Of a DNA stretch of 64,000 bases, positions 42,459 through 50,757 are shown in pieces. The DNA comes from Leptolyngbya sp. FACHB-8. GTDB lineage: Bacteria; Cyanobacteriota; Cyanobacteriia; Elainellales; Elainellaceae. A program made the position numbers and the translations under genes. The stretch lies in contig NZ_JACJOO010000078.1 in the NCBI RefSeq assembly GCF_014695575.1, positions 1 to 64,000 of the forward strand, in the 5' to 3' direction. The notes beneath the pieces were generated by a model. It ran no database searches and was not told where the DNA came from. It saw only the letters and a list, made by a program, of their open reading frames with translations. How positions within the stretch are numbered: the stretch's first letter is position 1; the number at the start of each line of letters is the position of its first letter.

Positions 42459-42860
42459 ATGACGATTTCACAAGTAACTGGTCACAATGCGCAGCTTGAC
42501 ATCGCTCGTCGTTTCCACGCAGCACTTGTTACTCGTGACTGGAGTGCAATCCATGCTCTCCTAACAGACGATGCTCAGTGGACACTACCGGGAAACAACA
42601 CGATCTCAGGTACCGCTAACGGATCCGACGCAGTAGTCGATCGTGCCCGCAAAATTGCAGACTATGGGCTGAAGTTTGAGCTACTGCATATTCTGGTGAG
42701 CCGAAACAATGTAGCGCTGTCTCTACACAACACGGCACAACAAGATGAGCGCATACTCGACGAGCATCTCGCTACAGTCTGTCAGCTCAAGAAGGGCAAA
42801 ATCGCTGCGATCGAAACATTTCTCTCGGATGTTGATGGCATGAACGCCTTCTTTGTTTAA
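42459..42860 (+). CDS. SnoaL/NTF2-like protein (133 aa)
   Basis: ATG 42459 with TAGGA upstream. The sequence follows the SnoaL-like fold: DIARRFHAALVTRDWSAIHA, LLTDDAQWTLPG, then a C-terminal DEHLATVCQLKKGKIAAIET sheet ending in DVDGMNAFF. The family includes small cyclases, isomerases and ligand-binding proteins. It sits 49 bases before a single-cupin gene, and the two probably form an operon. Confidence 0.8.
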   Translation: MTISQVTGHNAQLDIARRFHAALVTRDWSAIHALLTDDAQWTLPGNNTISGTANGSDAVVDRARKIADYGLKFELLHILVSRNNVALSLHNTAQQDERILDEHLATVCQLKKGKIAAIETFLSDVDGMNAFFV

Positions 42861-42909
42861 GTCAGAAGTGTGAGCATTCAGGCAGCTATCTATTAATAGG
42901 AGTAATTTC

Positions 42910-43359
42910 ATGACGCAATCATTCTGGTTTTTTGGTTCTCACCTCACTATTGTTGCTGATCACACCACAACTGGAGGTAAATATGACCTGATTGAAGGCT
43001 ATTTCCCACCTGGCTCACAAACTCCTCCCCATCTCCACACTCGCTATTCCGAACAGCTCTACGTGCTGGAAGGAGAATTCACCGTCTGGGCAGGGGAGAA
43101 CAAGATGGTGCTAAAGGCGGGTGAAAGCTTCCTGATTCCAATTGGTACACCTCATGTTGTTGCAGCACTCGGCGATCAGCCCGCTCGTGGGTTGATTGTT
43201 GCTGCACCCAGTGCTTTTGCTCGGCTGATTGAAGCAGCAGGGACACAGAACGAAAACGAGCCATCGGATATGGGGCTGTTCGATCGTATTTCTTTCGAAA
43301 TTGGTGACGAAATTCTGGGTATGCCCGGAGATTTGCCCCTCACATCAACCCAGGTTTAA
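42910..43359 (+). CDS. Single-domain cupin protein (149 aa)
   Basis: AGGAG precedes ATG 42910. The cupin motifs are PPHLHTRYSEQLYVLEGEF (His, His and Glu ligands) and IPIGTPHVVAALGD (the third His). Such cupins bind a metal and are often quercetinase- or isomerase-like; the substrate is unknown. Co-directional with the SnoaL-like gene, 49 bases apart, suggesting a small operon for modifying an aromatic or similar compound (inference). Confidence 0.85.
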   Translation: MTQSFWFFGSHLTIVADHTTTGGKYDLIEGYFPPGSQTPPHLHTRYSEQLYVLEGEFTVWAGENKMVLKAGESFLIPIGTPHVVAALGDQPARGLIVAAPSAFARLIEAAGTQNENEPSDMGLFDRISFEIGDEILGMPGDLPLTSTQV

Positions 43360-43582
43360 TAACTCCCACATTCTGGAAAAACAGTTATCATTATGGCTCA
43401 AGGGAATAAAACTACCCACTGCTGAAGGGATTGACTACCAGCAGTTGGTCACCGATACCACTGGATTTAGCGACTATCTGGAGCGACAAATCGCTGAGCA
43501 TTCTGAATTGTTTCCAGCACGTATTGGAGAAGGCGATCGCAATGTCATCTCTTTTATGCTTTCACGAGTTCGGAACCTATAG
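43358..43582 (+). pseudogene. Fragment, probably transposase-derived
   Basis: A continuous frame without its own start reads HILEKQLSLWLKGIKLPTAE, then YQQLVTDTTGFSDYLERQIA and HSELFPARIGEG, ending at TAG 43580. The 'HxELFPxxIxxG' ending recalls N-terminal regions of several cyanobacterial transposases. The family is not certain. It is adjacent to the repeat cluster at 43647. Confidence 0.35.
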
Positions 43583-43646
43583 CTAGTTGAACTTTTTCTG
43601 ATAGCCAGGGTGTACACGCAAGTATTTCAGCCGTTTTTAAGATCAA

Positions 43647-43851
43647 TATACGGAAAGATTCCATTGATTTTCCATATACGGAAGAACAATGGAATTTTTC
43701 TGTATATCTATCCCTGCCCTATCCCATATCAAGGCTTCTAGAGACAATCAAGGACAAAAAGCCGAAAGTTTCGGCTTTTTGTCTCAAGAAATACGAAAGA
43801 GTAAGGCTTCCAGTCATTTTCTTGGAGTATTATACGGAAAGATTCCATTGA
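43647..43851. repeat. Repeat cluster, three copies of a 20-base motif
   Basis: TATACGGAAAGATTCCATTG occurs at 43647-43666 and again at 43831-43850 in direct orientation. An inverted near-copy (CAATGGAATTTTTCTGTATA) lies at 43687-43706. The first two form an inverted pair about 60 bases long. These may be ends of a lost insertion sequence or a small element. Confidence 0.6.
43753..43783. terminator. Perfect bidirectional terminator-like hairpin
   Basis: GACAAAAAGCCGAAA and TTTCGGCTTTTTGTC pair perfectly around one base, giving A- and T-runs on both sides as in a bidirectional Rho-independent terminator. It lies between the repeat copies downstream of the cupin operon. Confidence 0.65.
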
Positions 43852-44170
43852 ATAAGTAGTTATACGTAACCGATACGCCGATTGAGTCCGTTGAGATTGT
43901 CTGGTTGCGATCGCCCTTTTGAAGGGGCAGTATGCAGTAGGGAGTGTGGAGGTTAAGATTTTGCGGTCATGAATATTTAACGTAGAGCATTTAAGATGAT
44001 AAATTATAGCAATCCTAAATGGTTCATGAATTTTGGGATCCCATTTCAATCCTGAAATGCTTATCGGTCAACGGTTTCGGTCGTTAGATTTTTTACAAAT
44101 GATTTAGAACTGCTATATAAGTCTGATCACAAGTTCGCAACACCAAAGAGCGAGAATAGGAGTTTCAAAT

Positions 44171-44392
44171 ATGGCTTTAGATCAACTCGAGGCATTTTTA
44201 AAGAAAATGCAGTCTGAACCTGCACTTAAAAATGAGGTGCTTGCTTCATCAACAGCAGATGAAGTTGCACAAATAGCACTAAAGCTTGGTTTTGAATTTT
44301 CAGGTGATGAATTATTGAGAATGTCAGGTAAGAAAGTTGGCAGGGTTACGGTTAAAAGAAAGGATCTTCCTGGAGAGTACTGGGGGAATTGA
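44171..44392 (+). CDS. Nif11-type leader peptide protein (73 aa)
   Basis: ATG 44171 follows a strong AGGAG. The sequence (MALDQLEAFLKKMQSEPALK, then ASSTADEVAQIALKLGFEFS and GDELLRMSG) follows the Nif11 leader pattern used by many cyanobacterial ribosomal natural-product precursors. The tail (VTVKRKDLPGEYWGN) is short, has no Cys, Ser or Thr-rich core, and lacks the usual Gly-Gly cleavage site, so it may be a non-precursor Nif11 homologue. No modifying enzyme or dedicated transporter is adjacent. Confidence 0.75.
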   Translation: MALDQLEAFLKKMQSEPALKNEVLASSTADEVAQIALKLGFEFSGDELLRMSGKKVGRVTVKRKDLPGEYWGN

Positions 44393-44473
44393 GCGATCGC
44401 TCTACCCAAGCTCAGATCGCACCCAAAACCCATCCAATAGACTAAGACAGAAACAGATAACCAATCTTGGTGA

Positions 44474-44565
44474 ATGGTCAAAGCAAATTGGGATAAAGAA
44501 AAACTGAGCGAAAATTGGACTCTTTTACCAACCGAATTAAATCTGGTTGGTAAAAAGTTAGCACG
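44474..44565 (+). pseudogene. Tn3-family transposase N-terminal fragment (DUF4158-like)
   Basis: Reads MVKANWDKEKLSENWTLLP, then ELNLVGKKL, matching the N-terminal W.L...E..LVGNK pattern of Tn3-type transposases in cyanobacteria. The following sequence diverges, and the ~950 remaining residues are absent. Confidence 0.5.
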
Positions 44566-45093
44566 AATCATCGCTTTTACTTCTGGCGATCGCCAAGTCT
44601 CAGGAATTTTATCTCGAACACTATGCGCGGTTACTTCAAGGATTAGCATCGCCATCATTACCCTAGCAGAATTGTTGATTTCTTAGCGCCGCCAACCATA
44701 GACTTGAGATGTTGGAGGAGCGCACCGCATAACAACGCCCATGCACACCGACCGCCGAAAGTTGATCGGTTATGGCAGAGGATACCTGCGGCGGTTGATG
44801 GGCAACGTTAGACCTCATTTCTCGTAAAGTCATAAGTTCTGGAATTCAAAGAAAAATGGGAAGTTACGATCAAGAAATAGCTAGTTTGGTCAACTTATGT
44901 CTCCTGGCAAGAAAGAGGAAACTACTTTAGAGAAGCAGTCAGCCGACCCAGATTCTTGGATATGGGCGTTTTGGGCAGGAGTAATACTAACTATTTTGTA
45001 ACTACTCAGGTTAAAGAGCAGGGAGGACAGGGTTTCCAGCAAAGACGTGTTGGAGAGTCTTTAGCACATCAATGCCTTGCTTTCTCACATCAG
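44566..45093. other. Intergenic, no supported gene
   Basis: About 530 bases. A 34-codon frame at 44897-45001 ends in a hydrophobic stretch (WIWAFWAGVILTIL) but lacks a ribosome-binding site. Nothing else stands out. Confidence 0.3.
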
Positions 45094-45513
45094 TTTGCCA
45101 CCCGCAGACCTGTCTCATCAGAATGCCCCACCTCAGCTTGTTGGATGACGACCTTCAGCCCTTGCTCAACCAATTCCAATTGCTCATCACAATGGGTATG
45201 CGTTGTACAGTGTTTCCTCCGAAAGCTCACACCCAACCACGTCCCGCAATAGGTCGCAGACCCGCATCGAAGGTAGCAGTTGTCCTACCATCAGGTACAC
45301 CATCAACCCTGTGATCCCGCTGCCATACTGCACCACGCTGTTCACTTCGCTGGGAAATGTGGCTTGATTGAGGACTCCACAACAAGGGCACCGTTTCTCC
45401 TCGACTTGGTGTTCGCTTACCCACAAGCGCAACGGAGGTAAATCATGCACCTGACGTAAGACCCAATCGACCGCAACATCATGCAGTCCTTGTCCACACC
45501 CCTCACACTGCAT
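45094..45513 (-). pseudogene. IS66-family transposase fragment
   Basis: Zinc-finger and helical region typical of IS66 transposases: CEGCGQGLHD, VHDLPPLRLWVSEHQVEEKR, CPCCG, VQYGSGITGLMVYLMVGQLL and LSEETLYN. The frame then shifts and continues QLELVEQGLKVVIQQAEVGH, then SDETGLRV, the start of the catalytic domain. It then stops. Both ends are missing. Confidence 0.75.
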
Positions 45514-45665
45514 AACTGCTCAAGATTCTTCTCCCTGTAAGGGTTTCAGGCTAATTGCCTCTCATCGCAGTCACACTCATGATCCCTTATTGAGGTGAAC
45601 CTAACCACACTCAACATGAAATTTGCCTATACTTTCACTGAGGTAAGGGTTAAAAAGGAGATCTG

Positions 45666-46778
45666 ATGGTTCATCCAGCGTCTGAGCGGCTTCAGCAAAA
45701 TGCAGATCGAATCATGCACTTGTGGGAGGAGCGGGCACGGAATGAAATCAGTGCCTCTCTGCATCACAACTCGCTGATCTTGCAAAATTCACTACCCCAG
45801 TACTTGGACTTCCTCGTTACTGAACTGTCAACCACCATTGAACGCACACCGACTCGAATTAACGCCGATAAAGTGGAAAGCGATCGCATTGGCAGAAAAC
45901 ATGGACGCGAACGAGCAGGATATGCGGATTACTCAATCACTCAATTAATCTTGGAGTATCACATTCTCCGCCAGGTCATCTTTCAGGTGCTAGAAGAAGA
46001 AACACCCCTAACCTCACGGGAACGAGACATTATCATCACGTCTATTGAGCAAGCCGTCAATGATGCGGCAACGCAGTTCTCAGAAACGTTGAGCGAGATT
46101 CAAGAGTTGTTTATGGTGACACTGACCCATGATCTGAAAAACCCTCTGAATGTGATGAAAATGGGTACACAACTGGTTCTACGCCGCTTTGAGCCAGGGG
46201 ATACGTACTTTGATGTCACCGCTAGAATGCTCGGTGCGATCGATCGACTCGACACGATGATTCAAAATTTGCTGGATGCGAGTCGGTTACGGGCAGGACA
46301 GGGATTGAGTCTGTCATTGGAGAATTGCGATTTAGAGCAACTCATTCGCGACATTGTAGAAGACTTAAACTTCGCGTATGAAAAACGCTTTGTGCTGTTT
46401 TCAGATGGCGCAGTTGAAACCCGTTGTAGTCGTAAGGAGCTACAACGGGTAATTGAAAATATCGCCACGAATGCAGTGAAATATGGTGCGCCTGATAGGC
46501 CAATCACTCTCACACTGCAATACACGGCAACGACAGTCCGCATCACGATTCATAACGAAGGTCAGCCTATTCCTCCAGAAGCACAGTCCATTCTCTTTCA
46601 GCAATTTCGCCGTACCAAGACTGCTGGAGAGCAAAAAGGATGGGGCTTGGGCTTATTTGTGTCGAAGAGCTTGATTGAAGCCCATCAAGGAATTATTGAG
46701 GTTGAAAGTTCAGAGGATAAGGGGACAAGCTTTATCATCACGTTGCCAATCGTCTCGACCGAGACAATTCAACCGTAG
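45666..46778 (+). CDS. Histidine kinase with an RsbR-N-like sensor domain (370 aa)
   Basis: AAAAAGGAG lies just before ATG 45666. Residues ~1-135 form a helical RsbRD/RsbR N-terminal-type domain (MHLWEERARNEISASLHHNS, YSITQLILEYHILRQVIFQ). The HisKA H-box is VTLTHDLKNPLNVMKMG (His ~152). The ATPase domain has IENIATNAVKYG and a G-box KGWGLGLFVSKSL. No receiver domain. It opens the signalling island of CheR, CheB and hybrid-kinase genes; a decayed receiver fragment follows. Confidence 0.9.
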   Translation: MVHPASERLQQNADRIMHLWEERARNEISASLHHNSLILQNSLPQYLDFLVTELSTTIERTPTRINADKVESDRIGRKHGRERAGYADYSITQLILEYHILRQVIFQVLEEETPLTSRERDIIITSIEQAVNDAATQFSETLSEIQELFMVTLTHDLKNPLNVMKMGTQLVLRRFEPGDTYFDVTARMLGAIDRLDTMIQNLLDASRLRAGQGLSLSLENCDLEQLIRDIVEDLNFAYEKRFVLFSDGAVETRCSRKELQRVIENIATNAVKYGAPDRPITLTLQYTATTVRITIHNEGQPIPPEAQSILFQQFRRTKTAGEQKGWGLGLFVSKSLIEAHQGIIEVESSEDKGTSFIITLPIVSTETIQP

Positions 46779-47009
46779 AGGTAATTCCCTTAATGGTTCT
46801 CTACCAAATTGGTTCTTGTGATCTCCTGCTAAAATCAAGCCCGTGAGAGACGCCAGCAAACAGGCTCGTAATTAATGTAAAAGTAGCGTGATTGGATAAA
46901 GCGTAATGTGAGCTCTGAGTGGTTGAGTCAGCAAATGAATGCGTTAAGTGAGCGAGTGCGTGCCCCCCTGCATGATGACGCTTATGATGACTCGTTCCCA
47001 CTCCAGCAC

Positions 47010-47455
47010 TGTTGCCCCAAGATCTGCCAGAGCTGAGTAATTCTCTAGAAGAACTGCGAATATCTCAAGAGGCAATGAATCTGCGAGTTTAGTGTCAGGA
47101 GATAGCCTCACAGCCTGAGCAATGTGTATGTGCTGGGGATGATGAAGCCGATAATCGCGACCTGTTGACCGTTGTGCTAGAGCAGGCTGGAGCCACGGTT
47201 TGATCCACCGCTTTGGTCAATGAAGCTTTGCAGGGGATGCAACAGTCGCAGCCTGATGTGTTGATTAGCAATGTGGGGATGCCAGGGCAGCATAGCTATG
47301 CGTTGCTTCGTCAGGTGCGGAATGAGTCTGATCGAGTCGGTATGGTTCCGGCGATCGCCCCTACCGCATACTCTACAGAAAAAGACCGCAAACAGTTATT
47401 AGAGGCAGGCTTTCAGCTTCACCTCTCTAAGTCTGGCTCTAACCCTCTCGCATAA
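47010..47455 (+). pseudogene. Degenerate response-regulator receiver remnant
   Basis: One + frame, broken by two stops, reads LPELSNSLEELRISQEAMNL, then GDDEADNRDLLTVVLEQAGA. After the second stop it gives QQSQPDVLISNVGMPGQHSY, AIAPTAYSTEKDRKQLL and FQLHLSKSG. These are the beta-alpha units of a CheY-like receiver that followed a PAS/kinase linker. The phosphoacceptor Asp (normally ISDIGMP) is Asn here. It overlaps the 3' end of the convergent cheR-type gene. Confidence 0.65.
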
Positions 47456-48339
47456 ATTTTTTGCTTCAAACTGACCGATCTGAAAAGCTGTCGCTGATGG
47501 AGTACCATCTCTGTCTGACCTAAAAAGAGAAAGCCAGTGGGATTAAGGACAGAATGAAAGCGAGTGAGGATGAAATTTTGAGCCTCCGGCGTAAAATACA
47601 TCAACACATTACGGCAGATGAGTAAATCAATGGCAGGCAGGGGATTATCCCTCATCAGGTCATGCCGCTCAAATGTGACGAGGCGGGCAAGATCGGGAGA
47701 GAAACGAAGCTCTGGGGAGAAAACTGAATCTTGTCCGGTTGGCTTGAAGTATTTCTCTAACAGATTGGGAGGAAGCCCAATCGTATCTAAACTATTGTAA
47801 ATACCGCTCTGTGCTTGCTGGAGCGCATCTGGATCGGCATCCGTGGCATAACACTGAATTCGCTGCTGACAAAATTCAACCCCTAAATTTTCTGCCAATA
47901 AGATTAAAAGGCTATAAATTTCTGCTCCGGTGGCACACCCTGCGCTCCAGATGCGAATCGGTTCATCGGATGGCTTACAGTCAATAATTTTAGGAATAAT
48001 TTCGGTGGCTAGATAAATCCAGGCATTGCGATCGCGGAAAAAAGCCGTAAAGTTGATTAGAACATCATTTAGCAGAGCCAGGTGTTCTTCTGGATGACTT
48101 TGCAAACACTGTAGGTAGTTTTCATAGGTATCAATGTAAATTCGGTGCATTCGATGCCGAAATCGGCGCATCAACGTCGAGCGTTTATAGTGCGTTAAGT
48201 CGCACGCTCGGCTGTTCTTGAGGTAGTCCAACAGGGTTTCAAATTCTAGACTGGCTTCATCGGGGTTTTGAAACCGCTTCCCCCCTGAAGGCTCTGTATC
48301 GTACAAGTAGCTATTCTCGGAGTGATTTGGAACAAACAT
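47419..48339 (-). CDS. CheR-type methyltransferase (306 aa)
   Basis: I take ATG 48339 (MFVPNHSENS), preceded by GAGGAG; a further in-frame ATG lies upstream at 48375. CheR N-terminal helices (DLTHYKRSTLMRRFRHRM) and the SAM-binding site (IRIWSAGCATGAEIYSLL) are clear; the usual GEE is GAE here. The LLICRNVLMYFTPEAQ motif is intact. It uses S-adenosylmethionine to methylate glutamates on chemoreceptors in classical systems. No receptor gene is in view, and it stands alone, opposite the CheB/CheR-PAS genes. Confidence 0.9.
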   Translation of the reverse strand: MFVPNHSENSYLYDTEPSGGKRFQNPDEASLEFETLLDYLKNSRACDLTHYKRSTLMRRFRHRMHRIYIDTYENYLQCLQSHPEEHLALLNDVLINFTAFFRDRNAWIYLATEIIPKIIDCKPSDEPIRIWSAGCATGAEIYSLLILLAENLGVEFCQQRIQCYATDADPDALQQAQSGIYNSLDTIGLPPNLLEKYFKPTGQDSVFSPELRFSPDLARLVTFERHDLMRDNPLPAIDLLICRNVLMYFTPEAQNFILTRFHSVLNPTGFLFLGQTEMVLHQRQLFRSVSLKQKIYARGLEPDLER

Positions 48340-48465
48340 ATGGCACTCCTCGCGCAGGCTTTGAGTACGAATCACATATAGCCTTAGACTGAGGTTACCG
48401 CTTGCGTACGAATTGGAAAGGGTTACGTTAAAAAAATTAACCTTTTTTTAGTAATCCAACTCTAA

Positions 48466-48566
48466 GGAGATTTCCAGATAAGAACTTCCCCATTATTTGG
48501 GAAAAAGGCGCGGCGAAGCCGCGCCTTTTTCCCAAATAATGGGGATATTGTTTCTCAGAAATCTCC
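48466..48566. mobile_element. Palindromic MITE-like element, family A copy 3 (101 bp)
   Basis: Opposite orientation to A1 and A2. Flanked by TAA at 48463-48465 and 48567-48569. The stem has TTTGGGAAAAAGG with a matching CCTTTTTCCCAAA, where A1 has TTTGGAAAAAAGG/CCTTTTTTCCAAA, so the arms changed together. It lies upstream of the leftward cheR-type gene. Confidence 0.9.
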
Positions 48567-48580
48567 TAAGAATCTTTGTG

Positions 48581-48652
48581 GTGCTGAATGGAGGTATGAC
48601 ATGGAATGCTAAACTATGGCTTCACATTCCATGTCATACCTCCATTCAGCAC
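48581..48652. repeat. 28-base perfect hairpin
   Basis: A 28-base arm starting GTGCTGAATGGAGGTATGAC (48581-48608) is exactly mirrored at 48625-48652 around a 16-base loop. No shared core with the other families and no clear target duplication. It lies 11 bases after element A3's duplication. Confidence 0.75.
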
Positions 48653-48784
48653 GGGGAGAATTTTTTCTGTCACGTTGTCAGCCGCTATCAGCCTATGATT
48701 CGTGAGTAAAACCTAGAATAGAGCGAATAGATACGAATCTATATTATCTTTAGACTGAGATCGTCATTTGCGTACGAATTAAGT

Positions 48785-49375
48785 ATGTCTTCGTCCGAAA
48801 AACTTCAAGCTACCCTGAATGCCCTCAATACCCAACGAGCAAAGATCATCGGGGAAGGCTGGTTTTTGCAACATTGCTGGTTAGTGCAGGTCAAGCCCGG
48901 AGGCACTGCCCACACCGACTCTAAGTATTGGCAGGTGAGGAGCCGTCAACCGCTGTTTAATGGCAAGACCCTGAAGCACCTCAGAGCTGAGGAGGTGGAG
49001 GATTATAAGGCGGCGATCGCCCGAGGTCGGCAGATCACGCAGGTCGATCGGCAGATTAAGAAACTTCAACAACAGCTCAGTCAACAGGCTTCTACAGCAG
49101 ATGTCTCAGGAGACGTTTCAATTCTCTCCCGATCAACCCCACAGGAAACGTCCCTCCCGGTGCCCATGCTGGTAGGTAGTTCTCAGCGATCGCCAAAAGA
49201 ATCGGTAGAACAGCCTCTAGTAAAATTCGCTGATCTGGCCGAGCAGGAGTGCCTTGTTAAAGAAGTGCTTGCGAGTAGTCAGGCATTGAGAGCTTCACTG
49301 CGCCAGTCAGTTGCGCTTTGCAAACAGTTAGGGGCAAGGAATACTGACCTGAGAAAAGGGCATCCCCGCGCTTAG
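48785..49375 (+). CDS. Hypothetical coiled-coil protein (196 aa)
   Basis: Starts MSSSEKLQATLNALNTQRAK, followed by a Gly/Trp-rich block (GWFLQHCWLVQVKPGG, KYWQVRSRQPLF) and a charged helix (EEVEDYKAAIARGRQITQVD) likely to form a coiled coil. A Ser/Pro-rich linker and a final helix follow. The layout resembles small proteins often found near transposons and plasmid genes, but I cannot name the family with confidence. Likely cytoplasmic. Confidence 0.6.
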   Translation: MSSSEKLQATLNALNTQRAKIIGEGWFLQHCWLVQVKPGGTAHTDSKYWQVRSRQPLFNGKTLKHLRAEEVEDYKAAIARGRQITQVDRQIKKLQQQLSQQASTADVSGDVSILSRSTPQETSLPVPMLVGSSQRSPKESVEQPLVKFADLAEQECLVKEVLASSQALRASLRQSVALCKQLGARNTDLRKGHPRA

Positions 49376-49391
49376 GATCACGAACAAAATA

Positions 49392-49454
49392 ACCTGTAAT
49401 TCTTGTTGTGAGAGGGGCAGCTTTGCCGCCCCTCTCACAACAAGAATTACAGGT
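49392..49454. repeat. Perfect hairpin downstream of the coiled-coil gene
   Basis: ACCTGTAATTCTTGTTGTGA plus seven more bases (49392-49418) is mirrored at 49428-49454 around a short loop. It lies 17 bases after the upstream gene's stop, so it might act as a transcription terminator, though it lacks a long T-run. Confidence 0.7.
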
Positions 49455-49530
49455 GAATAAATACGCGATCCTTAGTAGGCGTGAAGCATACTTTGCTTGG
49501 CACAGGCGAGGCGATCGCCCCCTACGAATC

Positions 49531-50601
49531 CTAAATTTCTTCTGTAAGCTTTAATTTTTCAGCCAAATTGTCTTGGCTTAATACTTCGTTGCCCATCACG
49601 GCTTGCCGAACTAATTTCGCTCGTTGTTGAGCGTCCTCAGCTTTTTTCAATAGCAGGTCTGCCGCTTCCGGCTCATTCATCTCACGTAGATGACTGGCGG
49701 TATGCTTCATTAACATCTCACTAGCTTCGATCGTGCGGATGCCATCCCAAAGGGTTTCTTCGATGGATTGGGTTACTTCCGCTAAAAGGGAATTGAGCGA
49801 ATAGGCGTGCCCGGTATGGCAGCGAAAGCGCAGCAGGTTTCCTTCTTTTAACTGCAACAGTACGCCGTGACATTCAGGACAGGTAAAGGGAGACAGATCG
49901 CCTAGCCTCATGATGCCCATCTCCAGCCCATTGTCTTCTCGCGCCACACCCACTTCAACACCCATCTTTTCAGACACCGGACTTTCCTCCTGCTCAGGAA
50001 TCTCTTTGTTTACTAAATCCCCTAACAACGCTCCTATTTGGCTGATCGGTACACAATAATCGACTTCTACTGCTTGCAGTGCCGCCCTGGGCATGGAGGG
50101 GTACAGGGCTTCGATTGGGTCTTGAACAATTGCAATGCCGCCACGCTCTTTGATGGCATATAGCCCAGCCGCACCATCATCCAGACTGCCCGTTAACACA
50201 ATGCCAATGACTCGTGTGCCATACGACCAGGCAGCCGAGCGAAACAAAACATCCACAGCCGGACGAAAGCGGTTTTCTTTGGGGCCCCGCGAGAGCCGAA
50301 CTGTCCCTGGCTCCACCAACAAATGATGATCGGGGGGAGCGACATAAATATGACCCGAGCGAATGGGTTCCTGGTCAACGGCTTGCGTCACGGAGAGGGG
50401 GGTGAGCCGCGCCAAAATTTGGGGTAACAGGCTTGGGTTGTCTGGAGAGATATGCCAAACGATGAAGATTGCCGCAGGAAAGTTAGAGAGCAGTTGAGAA
50501 ATCAGCGTTTCAAAGGCTCTGAGTCCTCCAGCTGATGCACCGATGACGATAATGTCTGGCTTTGGCACGCAACGCTCCTGCTCATCGTGAGTTTCGGGCA
50601 A
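49531..50601 (-). CDS. CheB-type methylesterase with a zinc-ribbon-like tail (356 aa)
   Basis: The catalytic domain (residues ~14-205) has the CheB triad: GASAGG (Ser23), IVWHIS (His50) and TGSLDDGAAG (Asp141/142). There is no receiver domain, so it is not a classical phosphorylation-controlled CheB. The C-terminus has a CPECHG...FRCHTGHAYS metal-binding motif (~245-275), then a helical tail. It would remove methyl groups from glutamates, opposing CheR. It is divergent from the CheB-CheR-PAS fusion gene, with paired hairpin elements between. Confidence 0.92.
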   Translation of the reverse strand: MPETHDEQERCVPKPDIIVIGASAGGLRAFETLISQLLSNFPAAIFIVWHISPDNPSLLPQILARLTPLSVTQAVDQEPIRSGHIYVAPPDHHLLVEPGTVRLSRGPKENRFRPAVDVLFRSAAWSYGTRVIGIVLTGSLDDGAAGLYAIKERGGIAIVQDPIEALYPSMPRAALQAVEVDYCVPISQIGALLGDLVNKEIPEQEESPVSEKMGVEVGVAREDNGLEMGIMRLGDLSPFTCPECHGVLLQLKEGNLLRFRCHTGHAYSLNSLLAEVTQSIEETLWDGIRTIEASEMLMKHTASHLREMNEPEAADLLLKKAEDAQQRAKLVRQAVMGNEVLSQDNLAEKLKLTEEI

Positions 50602-50660
50602 CGCCTAGACTCAGAAGCTAACATACTCTTTCAGCAGATAATACTTCCTCAGGGTTAGTT

Positions 50661-50757
50661 TATCGCGCTGTGCGGGTTGATTAAGTACGGTGGTGTGGGA
50701 CACTTCGTGCCCCACACCACCGTTGCTGTACTTAACGCACTTACACATTGCTATATA
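50661..50757. mobile_element. Palindromic element, family L copy 1 (tandem pair, left)
   Basis: The central hairpin has arms ACGGTGGTGTGGG / CCCACACCACCGT. Its left end (TATCGCGCTGTGC) and right end (GCACTTACACATTGCTATA) are imperfect inverted repeats. It abuts copy 2 at a shared TATA. Boundaries are approximate to a few bases. Confidence 0.55.

Noticed and set aside
44897-45001. A 34-codon frame with a hydrophobic C-terminus
   Set aside because: Too short, no ribosome-binding site and surrounded by transposase debris.
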